In this document: positions 1 to 6,928 of the stretch, in pieces
Layout of the letters: every line of letters starts with the position of its first letter
How positions within the stretch are numbered: the first letter of the stretch is position 1
NCBI GenBank assembly: GCA_046082625.1
Contig: JBJTYE010000250.1
Coordinates: 1-14,787 of the forward strand
DNA: 14,787 bases
Direction of reading: 5' to 3'
Origin: Casp-actino8 sp046082625
GTDB lineage: Bacteria > Actinomycetota > Acidimicrobiia > Acidimicrobiales > Ilumatobacteraceae
The notes under the pieces: model-generated
What the model was told of the DNA's origin: nothing
Databases searched by the model: none
Seen by the model: the letters and a program-made list of their open reading frames with translations, nothing else
Translations under genes and position numbers: made by a program

Positions 1-123
1 GTCGACGAGATCTGCGATCGCATCGTCGAGCGTCGCCAGAAGTTCGGTATCAGTTACGTCAGTTTCGGAACCTCGGTCATGGAGGCCGTGGCCCCGGTGG
101 TCAGTCGACTGGCCGGGACCTGA
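1..123 (+). CDS. LLM-class (F420-dependent type) oxidoreductase, C-terminal fragment
   Basis: The first 123 bases read in frame 1 as 40 residues followed by TGA, so this is the 3' end of a gene that begins before the window. The peptide contains ERRQKFGISYVSFG, then VMEAVAPVVSRLAGT at the very end. This matches the C-terminus of luciferase-like monooxygenase family oxidoreductases, where the last strand and helix of the TIM barrel close the fold. In actinobacteria many members of this family use reduced coenzyme F420 in place of FMN; that is family knowledge, because the cofactor-binding part is not visible. The P450 gene starts 30 bp downstream on the same strand, so the two may be co-transcribed in an oxidative or catabolic cluster. 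The family call is fairly good for so short a piece; the substrate is unknown. Confidence 0.65.
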   Translation, partial: VDEICDRIVERRQKFGISYVSFGTSVMEAVAPVVSRLAGT

Positions 124-141
124 GGCCGATCTGATCCTGCG

Positions 142-148
142 AAAGGAG
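142..148 (+). promoter_or_regulatory. Ribosome binding site of the first P450 gene
   Basis: AAAGGAG lies 5 bases before the ATG at 154, a near-ideal Shine-Dalgarno match and spacing. It fixes the P450 start. It stands out because most other genes here rely on stop/start overlap or have no visible site. Confidence 0.8.
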
Positions 149-153
149 ATCCC

Positions 154-1422
154 ATGACTGTCGACATCTCGACGTTCAATCCATTCGATCCGGCAACATT
201 GCAGTGCCCGTTCCCGCACTATGCGGCGATGCGGGCCGAGGATCCGGTGCATTTCGTGAAGGGAATCGGAGTGCACATGATCGCCAAGCACGATCTTGTC
301 ATGCAGGTCCTGCGCGACCCGGAGACCTTCTCGTCCCGCTTCGGCGGCACCGGCATGCCCATGGATCCGAGCACCCGCGGTCGTTTCGAAGAGGTCTTCG
401 CCGAGGGGTATCCCCGAGTGTCGACGATGCTCACCGCCGATCAGCCCGAGCACACCCGCTATCGGCGACTGGTCTCCCGGGCCTTCCATCCCAAGGTCAT
501 CGCCGAACTGGAACCGGTGGTACGTGCGATCACCATCCGCCTGATCGATTCCTGGATCGACCGCGGGCGAATCGAATTCGTCGGTGACTTCGGCGTGCCA
601 TTGCCGGTGGAGGTCATCGCCCATGCTCTCAACGTTCCCGACGATCGCTTGGCCGATTTCAAGCGCTGGTCGGATGATTCGATCGCCGGGATCGGCACGA
701 ACATCTCCCTCGAAGCGCGGCTCGAGGCCGAGCGCGGGGTCAACGAGTTCCAGCACTACTTCGCCGAGCAGATCGAGAAGCGGCGCACCGAGCCGCGCGA
801 CGACATCCTGACCAATCTGTTGAACGCCCGGATCGACGACGAGGATTCCGACATCACCGACAAGCGTCCTCTCGACATGCCCGAGATGTTGAGCATCGTC
901 CAGCAGCTGCTGGTCGCCGGCAACGAGACCACCACCAAGATGCTGACCGAGATGATCAGGCTCCTGGCCGAGAATCCCGACGAGTGGCGCAAGGTCAAGG
1001 CCGATCCGTCGCGGGTGGAGCGCATCGTGGAGGAGACCCTGCGGCTGTCGACACCGACCCAGGGCATGTGGCGTCTGGTGTCCCGGGACACCGAACTGGG
1101 CGGAGTGCCGTTGAAGAAGGGGGACCGGGTGATCATCGCCTTCTGTTCGGCCAACCGCGACGAGGGGCTCTACGAGGACCCGGATGCCTTCGTTCCCGAT
1201 CGGGAGGGCCTGCGCGATCACCTGGCCTTCGGCAAGGGCATCCACTTCTGTCTCGGTGCAAACCTCTCTCGATTGGAAGGCAAAGTGGCGCTCGAGGAAT
1301 TGGTGAAGCGGCTCGACACGATCTCGCTGCCGGCCTCGAATTCCTTCGACTACTACCCGAGTTTCATGTTGCGCGGTCTGGTCCGCCTCGATCTCGAATT
1401 CACGGCTGCTCATGTCTCGTGA
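154..1422 (+). CDS. Cytochrome P450
   Basis: A soluble bacterial P450 of 422 residues, a normal length for the class. These haem-thiolate monooxygenases insert one atom of O2 into an organic substrate using electrons from a ferredoxin. Visible motifs in order: the helix C stretch DQPEHTRYRR near 97-105 (His100 and Arg104 typically contact the haem propionates), the I-helix oxygen-activation motif AGNETT at 255-260, the ExxR pair Glu294/Arg297, and the haem loop FGKGIHFCLG at 359-368 with Cys366 as the iron ligand. There is no signal peptide or membrane anchor. The start is supported by a strong ribosome binding site. It overlaps the following SDR gene by 11 bases, so the two are probably made together, perhaps hydroxylation followed by alcohol oxidation. 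No redox partner gene is in the window. The CYP family and substrate cannot be assigned by eye. Confidence 0.95.
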   Translation: MTVDISTFNPFDPATLQCPFPHYAAMRAEDPVHFVKGIGVHMIAKHDLVMQVLRDPETFSSRFGGTGMPMDPSTRGRFEEVFAEGYPRVSTMLTADQPEHTRYRRLVSRAFHPKVIAELEPVVRAITIRLIDSWIDRGRIEFVGDFGVPLPVEVIAHALNVPDDRLADFKRWSDDSIAGIGTNISLEARLEAERGVNEFQHYFAEQIEKRRTEPRDDILTNLLNARIDDEDSDITDKRPLDMPEMLSIVQQLLVAGNETTTKMLTEMIRLLAENPDEWRKVKADPSRVERIVEETLRLSTPTQGMWRLVSRDTELGGVPLKKGDRVIIAFCSANRDEGLYEDPDAFVPDREGLRDHLAFGKGIHFCLGANLSRLEGKVALEELVKRLDTISLPASNSFDYYPSFMLRGLVRLDLEFTAAHVS

Positions 1423-2227
1423 TCTGAAGAACACCATCGCCGTCGTCACCGGGGCCAGTCGGGGGATCGGACGCGGGACCGCCGTGGCACTCGGCGAGCG
1501 CGGGGCCACGGTGTACGTGACCGGTCGCACCACCGGATCGGGCGAACTCACCATCGACAGCACGGCAGCCCTCGTGGACCAAGCCGGCGGCCGGGGTATT
1601 CCGGTCCAGGTCGACCACGGCGTGGACGCCGAGATCGCCGCGCTCTTCGACCGAGTACGCGCCGACAGTGGTCGGCTCGATGTTCTGGTGAACAACGTCT
1701 ACAAGATTCCCAGTCCACCGGCCTGGGGTGGCGGCTTCTGGGAACACCCGGTCAGCATCTGGGACGACCAGGTCGGCATCGGTCTCCGGGCGCATTACAT
1801 CGCCAGTTGGTACGCCGCGCCCTTGCTATTCGAGAGCGGTTCCGGAGGCGCCATCATCAACGTGTCCTCACCCGGGGGATCTTCGTATCACTTCAGTGCG
1901 TCCTATGGAGCGGGCAAGGCCGGTCTCGATCGCCTGAGTGCCGACATGGCCATCGAACTTCGTCCGAAAGGGATCGCCTGCTGTGCGGTCTATCCCGGAT
2001 CGGTGGCGACGGAATTCATCGTGGCGGCGTCCGGTGAGCGGGGGATGGACCTGACGAAGGCGCAGACGCCTCTCGGTGTGGGTCGGTCGATCGTGGCATT
2101 GATCGCCGCTCCGGATCTGATGGAGCGATCGGGCACGATCCAGTGGATCGAGGACATCTCGGCCGAGTTCGACATCCGCGACGAGAACGGCAACCTGGCC
2201 GTGAAGTACCACAGCCGCAAGAGTTGA
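1412..2227 (+). CDS. SDR family NAD(P)-dependent oxidoreductase (DHRS1-like)
   Basis: A 271-residue short-chain dehydrogenase/reductase, the usual single-domain Rossmann length. The N-terminal cofactor motif TGASRGIG is at 13-20, followed by YVTGR near 35-39, where the arginine often contacts NADPH. The structural motif NNVY is at 94-97 (NNAG in classical SDRs). The catalytic residues are a serine in NVSSPGG (152 or 153), Tyr165 and Lys169 in YGAGK. The start motif, the NNVY variant and the extended C-terminus resemble the DHRS1 group; that subfamily call is an inference. The ATG lies inside the end of the P450 gene and no strong Shine-Dalgarno is seen, so translation is probably coupled. A role oxidising or reducing a P450 product is plausible but not shown. 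The gene ends one base before the end of the opposing P450 gene. Confidence 0.93.
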   Translation: MSRDLKNTIAVVTGASRGIGRGTAVALGERGATVYVTGRTTGSGELTIDSTAALVDQAGGRGIPVQVDHGVDAEIAALFDRVRADSGRLDVLVNNVYKIPSPPAWGGGFWEHPVSIWDDQVGIGLRAHYIASWYAAPLLFESGSGGAIINVSSPGGSSYHFSASYGAGKAGLDRLSADMAIELRPKGIACCAVYPGSVATEFIVAASGERGMDLTKAQTPLGVGRSIVALIAAPDLMERSGTIQWIEDISAEFDIRDENGNLAVKYHSRKS

Positions 2228-2228
2228 G

Positions 2229-3461
2229 TCAGCGCACGCTCAGCCGGAGGTGATCGACACCGCGGATGGTGAGCCGATCCCGCCAGGTGATGTCGCCGAT
2301 CGGTTGGATGTCGGCGAAACGCGTGATCAGCGAACCGACGGCGATTTCGGCTTCGAGTTTGGCCAAATTGGAGCCGAGGCAGTAGTGAATCCCGGCGGCG
2401 AAGGCCATGTGACGGGCTGCGTTGGGGCGATCGAGTCGTAGGGACTGGGGATTCTCGAAGACACTCGGATCGTGATTGGCGGCACCGAGGACCGTGGTCA
2501 CCACCGTTCCGGGTTCGACGACCACCGTCCCGCCATCGGTGTGATACGACACGGGGACGAGCGGGACTCGCACGGTCTGCTGAACGGGACCGTCGAACCG
2601 CAAGAGCTCGTCCACGTACTTGGCACCCTCCTGCGGATTGCGACGCCAGAGATCCAATTGATCGGGGTGGGCCAGAAGGGCGTTCACGGAATTGCCGATC
2701 AGGTTCACGGTCGTTTCGTGGCCGGCGATGTAGAGGAGCACCACGAAGGAGATGAGTTCGGTGATACTGAGATTGTCGCCGTCCTCTTCCACTTGGATCA
2801 ACGAGGAGAGCACGTCGTCGCCGAGATTGCGCCGACGATTCTCGATCACGTCCAGCAGGTAGGGGATCAATTGGGCAAAGGCCTCGTCGGTGCGGGCCAG
2901 ATCCTCGAGGGTCGACGTCGGCTCGAGTGCCAAGGTGATGACCTGGCTCCACTCGCGTAGTTCCTCGGCGCGATCCACGGGCATGTCGAGCAGGTCCGAA
3001 ATCACTTGGAAAGGGATGGGAAAGGCGATGTCGTCGATCAACTCGAGCTCACCGTGCTGGGCGGCTCGATCGAGGGCCGCATCCACGAGGTGTTGGATTC
3101 GGGGCCGCAGTCGTTCCATGGCCGAAGGCGTGAAGGCTTTGCTGACCAGGCGTCGCAGGCGGGTGTGATCCGGCGGATCGAGATTCAGAATCGACTTCGC
3201 ACCGTCGCGGCTGCGGCGCCGGGCGCGCTTGGCCTGCTGGATCGGATCGGTGGGTTCGTTGGCGTGGGCCTCGATGTCCCGACTGAAGTCGTTGCTCCGC
3301 AACGTCCAGGCGACGTCCTCGTAGCGGGTCAGGATCACCGTTCCGAGAGGGGTGTGATGCACCGGATCGAGTCGACGCAAGGCCTCGTAGAAGGGGTAGG
3401 GATCGGCGCGAAAGGACGGATCGAAGGGATCGAAGACGGGGGCGATGTTCGAGGAATCCAT
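2229..3461 (-). CDS. Cytochrome P450
   Basis: A second soluble P450, 410 residues from the ATG at 3461, which begins MDSSNIAPVFDPFDP, the usual N-terminus of actinobacterial P450s. Motifs in order: LDPPDHTRLRRLVSKAF at 94-110 (helix C region), the I-helix AGHETT at 246-251, the ExxR pair Glu285/Arg288, and the canonical haem loop FAAGIHYCLG at 354-363 with Cys361 as iron ligand. It is clearly divergent from the other P450 here, so not a recent duplicate. The frame stays open upstream to 4181, but that part is antisense to the zinc-binding protein gene and is not P450-like. No good Shine-Dalgarno precedes the ATG. The gene is divergent from znuA, sharing a 90-bp gap that holds the Zur/Fur-type box, so metal control of this P450 is possible but unproven. 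It ends tail to tail with the SDR gene. Substrate unknown. Confidence 0.94.
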   Translation of the reverse strand: MDSSNIAPVFDPFDPSFRADPYPFYEALRRLDPVHHTPLGTVILTRYEDVAWTLRSNDFSRDIEAHANEPTDPIQQAKRARRRSRDGAKSILNLDPPDHTRLRRLVSKAFTPSAMERLRPRIQHLVDAALDRAAQHGELELIDDIAFPIPFQVISDLLDMPVDRAEELREWSQVITLALEPTSTLEDLARTDEAFAQLIPYLLDVIENRRRNLGDDVLSSLIQVEEDGDNLSITELISFVVLLYIAGHETTVNLIGNSVNALLAHPDQLDLWRRNPQEGAKYVDELLRFDGPVQQTVRVPLVPVSYHTDGGTVVVEPGTVVTTVLGAANHDPSVFENPQSLRLDRPNAARHMAFAAGIHYCLGSNLAKLEAEIAVGSLITRFADIQPIGDITWRDRLTIRGVDHLRLSVR

Positions 3462-3515
3462 GGTCCGACGCCCATGTTGGCACCTGCCTGCGGACACGGG
3501 GAATCGGCGCAGAAG

Positions 3516-3544
3516 TTGCGGATAAAAATGAGAATCATTATCAT
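3516..3544 (+). promoter_or_regulatory. Probable znuA promoter (-35/-10), leaderless start
   Basis: TTGCGG (3516-3521) and TATCAT (3539-3544) are separated by exactly 17 bases and resemble housekeeping-sigma -35 and -10 elements. The expected start point, about 7 bases after the -10, falls on or next to the ATG at 3552. No Shine-Dalgarno precedes that ATG. This suggests a leaderless mRNA, common in actinobacteria. Inferred from spacing and motif match only. Confidence 0.5.
3528..3544. promoter_or_regulatory. Zur/Fur-type operator
   Basis: ATGAGAATCATTATCAT is a 17-bp imperfect palindrome: 14 of its 17 positions match its own reverse complement. It has the TGAnAATnATTnTCA form typical of zinc-responsive Zur (and iron-responsive Fur) boxes. 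It lies just before a zinc-type ABC operon and overlaps the spacer and all of the likely -10 element, so bound repressor would block RNA polymerase. Zur is preferred over Fur because of the downstream genes. No regulator gene is in the window. Confidence 0.75.
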
Positions 3545-3551
3545 TTAACGC

Positions 3552-4487
3552 ATGACTTCGAAACTTCCTTCTCTGGCGGCTCTTCGCAGGGTGCTCGCGG
3601 TGGCGGCCGCCGGAACCGTGGCTATCGGTTGCGGGTCCGGGAGCGACGACGCAGTGGGTCCGTCGATCGTGGTGACGCACAGTGTTCTCGGGGCGGTGGT
3701 GCGCGACATCGTCGGCGACGCCGCCGACGTCACCGTGCTCATCCCCGATGGTGTGGACCCCCATGACTGGGAACCCTCGGCCCAGGATCTCGAACTTGTC
3801 ACTGGAGCGGACCTGGTGGTGGCCAACGGTCTCGGTTTCGAATCCGGCCTCGAGGACGCACTCCGCAACGCTGTCGATTCCGGGGTGACGGTGTTCGAGG
3901 CCACCGACTACGTGACGATTCGCGAAGGGGCGCATTCGGACGAAGAGGCCCATGGCGAGGCCGAGAAGGAGGACCACGCCGACGAAGATCCGCACTTCTG
4001 GACCGATGCCGCGGCGATGGCCGAGGTGGCCGAGGCGCTGGAAGTGTTCCTCTTCGATGCCGGAGTCGAAGTCGGTGATCGAGCCGGTATGACGGCTGAG
4101 AGGTTGATCACTCTGGACAACGAGCTCCGCGAGACGGCCGAATCCTTGGCCGTCGAGCGTCGAACTCTGGTGACCGGCCACGAATCACTCGGATATTTCG
4201 CCGATCGCTACGGGTTCACCCTGGTGGGCGCGGTCGTTCCGAGTTTGACCACCCAGGCCGAGGTATCGGCTGGCGAGATCGCCGAATTGAAGGCCCAAGT
4301 GGAGGCGGCTGGCGTCGATGTGGTCTTCAGCGAACTGGGAACTCCCGACAAGACGGTCACGGCGATCGCCGACGAGGTGGGTGCCAGAGTGGTGGAGATC
4401 TCCACTCACGTCCTGCCAGAGGATGGATCGTACGAGACCTTCATGCGGGATCTGATGACGACCATCGTCGAAGCGTTGTCGGCCTGA
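3552..4487 (+). CDS. znuA: Zinc ABC transporter substrate-binding lipoprotein
   Basis: A 311-residue cluster A-I solute-binding protein that captures metal outside the membrane and delivers it to the permease. The N-terminus is a lipoprotein signal: positively charged start, hydrophobic segment at about 13-24 and lipobox AIGC with Cys27 as lipidation site. Candidate metal ligands are His71 (DPHDWEPS), His148 (DPHFW) and His210 (GHESLGYFADRYGF), with an acidic residue near 261 (FSELGTPDK) or 286. The histidine at 210 aligns with the third His of ZnuA, where manganese-binding relatives have Glu, so zinc is favoured. A His- and acid-rich loop at about 126-148 is also typical of zinc members. It is first in an operon with the permease and ATPase and lies directly behind a Zur/Fur-type box. 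The start is probably leaderless. Metal identity is inferred and not proven. Confidence 0.92.
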   Translation: MTSKLPSLAALRRVLAVAAAGTVAIGCGSGSDDAVGPSIVVTHSVLGAVVRDIVGDAADVTVLIPDGVDPHDWEPSAQDLELVTGADLVVANGLGFESGLEDALRNAVDSGVTVFEATDYVTIREGAHSDEEAHGEAEKEDHADEDPHFWTDAAAMAEVAEALEVFLFDAGVEVGDRAGMTAERLITLDNELRETAESLAVERRTLVTGHESLGYFADRYGFTLVGAVVPSLTTQAEVSAGEIAELKAQVEAAGVDVVFSELGTPDKTVTAIADEVGARVVEISTHVLPEDGSYETFMRDLMTTIVEALSA

Positions 4488-4511
4488 TCGAATTCGTGGG
4501 AAAGTGATCGA

Positions 4512-5360
4512 GTGGGGAACCTGATCAGTCCGTTCGTCGAGAACGGATTCATGCAGCGGGCCTTGCTCGCCGGCACGCTGGTCTCCTTGCTCTGTGCCGT
4601 CGTCGGGACTTTCGTGGTGCTCCGCGGGATGGCCTTCATCGGAGACGCCCTGGCACACGGTGTTCTTCCGGGAGTGGCCGGAGCGGCCATCCTCGGCTTT
4701 CCTGTTCTCATCGGCGCAGGTATCGGGGCCACGGTGATCGTCGTCGGCATCGGCTACATCACCGCCCGCAGTCGACTCTCTCGTGACGTGGCCATCGGCC
4801 TTCTCTTCGTCGGACTGTTGGCGCTCGGGGTGGTGATGGTGTCGAGTTCCCGCTCACTGACCGGAGACCTGGAAGCCATCTTGTTCGGGGAATTCCTGGG
4901 TGTCGACAGCAAGGATCTGCTGGCACTCGCGATCACCGCCGTCCTCGTCACCCTGGCGGCCGTGTGGTCGGCGCGACCCTTCGCCGTGCTCTGCTTCGAC
5001 GAGGATCTGGCTCGGGTGATGGGGTATCGAGCCAGTGGCTATCACCGCTTGATGTTGGTGATGATCGCCGCCACGGTGGTCGTGGCCTTCCAGGCCGTGG
5101 GGTCGCTTCTGGTCTTCGGCATGCTGCTCGCTCCCTCGGCTGCCGGCGCACTCTTGTCCAGGCGGATCGCCACCATGATGATCTGGGCGATGGGGTTCGG
5201 AGTGTGGTCCACCTATCTCGGACTGTTGCTCTCGTACCACTTCTCGTGGGCGGCTGGATCCTCGGTGGTGCTCTGCGCCGTCGGAACGTTCTTCGTCGTT
5301 CTCGTGATCACGTCAGCGCTGAATCACCGACCTCGAATGGCGAACGAGGCGATGTCATGA
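4512..5360 (+). CDS. znuB: Zinc ABC transporter permease
   Basis: An integral membrane protein of 282 residues in the ABC-3 (ZnuB/MntB/TroC) permease family, forming the channel for metal entry. About seven to eight hydrophobic segments are visible, for example near 17-37, 50-80, 93-112, 137-153, 178-208, 219-240 and 248-268. Family stretches include MQRALLAG, VVGTFVVLRGMAFIGDALAHGVLPG at 31-55 and FDEDLARVMGYR at 162-173, the cytoplasmic loop expected to contact the ATPase. The start chosen is GTG at 4512, because the residues before the internal Met at 14 match the usual N-terminus; a weak GGGAAAG lies upstream. It follows znuA by 24 bp and overlaps znuC by ATGA. It should be repressed with znuA when zinc is plentiful. 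Confidence 0.92.
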   Translation: MGNLISPFVENGFMQRALLAGTLVSLLCAVVGTFVVLRGMAFIGDALAHGVLPGVAGAAILGFPVLIGAGIGATVIVVGIGYITARSRLSRDVAIGLLFVGLLALGVVMVSSSRSLTGDLEAILFGEFLGVDSKDLLALAITAVLVTLAAVWSARPFAVLCFDEDLARVMGYRASGYHRLMLVMIAATVVVAFQAVGSLLVFGMLLAPSAAGALLSRRIATMMIWAMGFGVWSTYLGLLLSYHFSWAAGSSVVLCAVGTFFVVLVITSALNHRPRMANEAMS

Positions 5361-6181
5361 GTCCGGAGGCGATCCCCGGCATGACGACGGCTCAGGACCG
5401 TCCGATCCTGACTGCTCGCCGATTGTGTGTCGGCTATTCCTCGGTCCCGGTGTTGAGCGGGATCGACACCTTCGTCCGACCAGGGGGAACAGCGGCACTC
5501 GTCGGTGCCAATGGGTCAGGCAAATCAACCTTGTTGAAGACCTTCGCCGGTCTCCTGACCCCGGTGTCGGGCGCTCTCGAAGTGGCAGGAGCATCGCATC
5601 ACGATCTGGCCTATCTCAGCCAGTTCCACGATTCCGGTTTCGTGCTCCCGTTGCGCACCATCGATGTGGTGCGGATGGCCCGTTTCGATCAGCGTCCGCG
5701 CTTGGCCCGACGGACACGAGCCGATGATGTCATCGTGGCCGAGTCCATGGAACGGATGGGGGTGCTGGACTTCGCCGAGACTGCATTGCGAGACCTCTCA
5801 GGAGGTCAGCGGCAGCGCGTCTACCTGGCTCAGGTTCTGGCGCGACGGAGCAGGCTGTTGCTCCTGGACGAGCCCACGGCGAATCTCGATGCCCCCGGCC
5901 GAGCGCTCTACTTGGAGGCTTTGGCCTCGGAGAAAGCTCGGGGAGCGGCGGTGATCTCGGCCACCCACGATGTGGGGGAGGCCGCGTTGTGTGACCGGGT
6001 GATTCTGCTTTCCCGACGCGTCGTCGCCGATGGACCACCAGTGGCGGTGCTCACTCCGGAAAACCTGATGGAAACCTTCGGGATCGGTTTGACCCGGGTG
6101 GGAGACCGTCTCGTCGTCACCGAACACGCTCACGACGGGCACAGTCACGACGGGCACAGTCATGATGGACACGGTCACTGA
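5357..6181 (+). CDS. znuC: Zinc ABC transporter ATP-binding protein with His-rich tail
   Basis: A 274-residue ABC ATPase that powers the transporter from the cytoplasmic side. Walker A GANGSGKST is at 50-58, the Q-loop Gln89, the signature LSGGQ at 147-151, Walker B LLLLDEP at 167-173 and the H-loop His204 (ATHD). All catalytic motifs are intact. The start at 5357 forms an ATGA overlap with the permease stop; a second ATG at 5381 is possible. The frame remains open far upstream inside znuB, but that is not coding in this frame. The last 18 residues (257-274) are a histidine-rich tail built of HDGHS-like units, a likely zinc-binding or zinc-sensing appendage. Such tails are known in metal transport proteins, but its function here is inferred. 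Confidence 0.93.
   Translation: MSPEAIPGMTTAQDRPILTARRLCVGYSSVPVLSGIDTFVRPGGTAALVGANGSGKSTLLKTFAGLLTPVSGALEVAGASHHDLAYLSQFHDSGFVLPLRTIDVVRMARFDQRPRLARRTRADDVIVAESMERMGVLDFAETALRDLSGGQRQRVYLAQVLARRSRLLLLDEPTANLDAPGRALYLEALASEKARGAAVISATHDVGEAALCDRVILLSRRVVADGPPVAVLTPENLMETFGIGLTRVGDRLVVTEHAHDGHSHDGHSHDGHGH
6131..6178 (+). repeat. 15-bp tandem repeat coding a His-rich tail
   Basis: Three adjacent 15-bp units at 6131-6145, 6146-6160 and 6161-6175, followed by one CAC codon. The first two units are identical and the third differs at three bases. In frame they encode HDGHS, HDGHS and HDGHG at the end of the zinc ATPase. Copy number could vary by replication slippage without shifting frame. Confidence 0.9.
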
Positions 6182-6184
6182 CGG

Positions 6185-6496
6185 TCAGTGTTCGTCCCAG
6201 TGACCCTCGTGGGCGGCGTGGAGATGGCCGTCGTGCAGATAGTCCATGTGATCGCCATGGGGTACGGCGACATGGCCGCAATCCGGACCGTGCACGTGTT
6301 CGTGTCGTGAGTGGACCACGCAGTGGTCGACGGTGCATTCGTCCCAGTGGCCATCGTGTTGGTGATGAAGGTGACCGTCGTGGACGTAGTCCACGTGATC
6401 GCCGTGGGCGATGGCTGCGTGGCCGCAATCCGGGCCGTGTACGTGGGGATGACCCGAATGGGCACTGTGAACGGAAGGAGACGAGCCGGAACTCAT
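6185..6496 (-). CDS. Small His-rich two-repeat protein, probable zinc-binding
   Basis: A 103-residue protein with 28 histidines and four cysteines. After a short Ser/His-rich leader it consists of two similar 37-residue units, at about 18-54 and 67-103, joined by a 12-residue linker. Each unit begins HVHGPDCGH and contains an HGDHxDYxHDGHLH core and GHWDE near its end. There is no signal peptide or membrane segment, so a cytoplasmic metal buffer or chaperone is the simplest guess. Similar short His-rich proteins occur near zinc uptake genes in other bacteria (general recollection); no function is established here. It ends 3 bp from the end of znuC and the two genes converge. No clear Zur box or strong Shine-Dalgarno precedes its ATG. 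The repeat conservation in both DNA and protein argues for a real gene. Zinc is inferred from context. Confidence 0.8.
   Translation of the reverse strand: MSSGSSPSVHSAHSGHPHVHGPDCGHAAIAHGDHVDYVHDGHLHHQHDGHWDECTVDHCVVHSRHEHVHGPDCGHVAVPHGDHMDYLHDGHLHAAHEGHWDEH
6188..6445 (-). repeat. Two 111-bp direct repeat units inside the His-rich gene
   Basis: The units lie at 6335-6445 and 6188-6298, 147 bp apart in register, and encode the two 37-residue His-rich modules. Near-identical DNA is visible, for example GGCCGCAATCCGGRCCGTG in both. This indicates an internal duplication of one ancestral module. Confidence 0.85.
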
Positions 6497-6583
6497 GGTC
6501 TCATTGTGGCAGAGAGATCGATGGCCTGCAGGCCGAGGCGAAACGGTCGTCGTCGGCCCGATGCTTGGTGGGCTCTCGCCGGG

Positions 6584-6928
6584 TCAGAGGGAGAGGACGT
6601 CGGGGTCGACGTCCGCCCCGCGTTCGGCAGTCCCTCTGATCAGGTCCACGACCCGACGCAGACTCGTGTCCTCGTGCACTCGTCGGGGGACCGGGACGAC
6701 GACCGAGGAGCTGGGTTTCGATCCCACCAGGACCAGGACGGGTGAACCGAGAGCATCGATCCGGAGCGTCGCCGCCTTGATGTCGTCCTTGTGAAGTGAA
6801 CGCCTTCGGCCGAACTCGGTCACCACGATCTCGTCACCTTCCACCGCCACCGAGCGGCGAGTATCGAAAAGGATCACCAGCGCCACGGCGAGCGAGATCG
6901 CCAGGAAGTAGATCAGGGCTTCGGGCAT
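6584..6928 (-). CDS. Small membrane protein, one TM segment plus a soluble domain
   Basis: A 114-residue protein I do not recognise. Residues 1-21 are a single hydrophobic helix (EALIYFLAISLAVALVILF) followed by DTRRS, which suggests an inside-facing C-terminal domain. The remaining 90 residues look like alternating beta strands (for example VAVEGDEIVVTEFG, ATLRIDAL, PVLVLVGSK, SSVVVPVPRRV) ending in a helix, a pattern reminiscent of a PH-like domain; this is a guess from the pattern. The start at 6928 shares one base with the stop of the dioxygenase gene (TGATG); a GTG one codon earlier is also possible. The tight coupling means it is made with the dioxygenase. The role is unknown. Confidence 0.7.
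   Translation of the reverse strand: MPEALIYFLAISLAVALVILFDTRRSVAVEGDEIVVTEFGRRRSLHKDDIKAATLRIDALGSPVLVLVGSKPSSSVVVPVPRRVHEDTSLRRVVDLIRGTAERGADVDPDVLSL

Noticed and set aside
2220..2236. Possible bidirectional terminator between the SDR and the opposing P450
   Set aside because: The two stops are one base apart and I see no stem-loop at the junction.
3462..4181. 240-codon N-terminal extension of the leftward P450
   Set aside because: The extension is antisense to znuA and reads as low-complexity non-P450 sequence; the ATG at 3461 gives a normal P450 N-terminus.
4964..5356. N-terminal extension of the zinc ATPase inside znuB
   Set aside because: The stretch lies within the permease gene in another frame and is Arg/Gly-rich shadow sequence; the ATGA start at 5357 is correct for the family.
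6131..6445. Clustered short repeats considered as a CRISPR array
   Set aside because: Repeats are in frame within two coding regions, encode His-rich peptide, and have no regular unique spacers.
6523..6534. Perfect 12-bp palindrome GGCCTGCAGGCC between the His-rich and small membrane protein genes
   Set aside because: It does not fit a Zur box or a terminator with a T-run, and such palindromes arise easily in GC-rich DNA.
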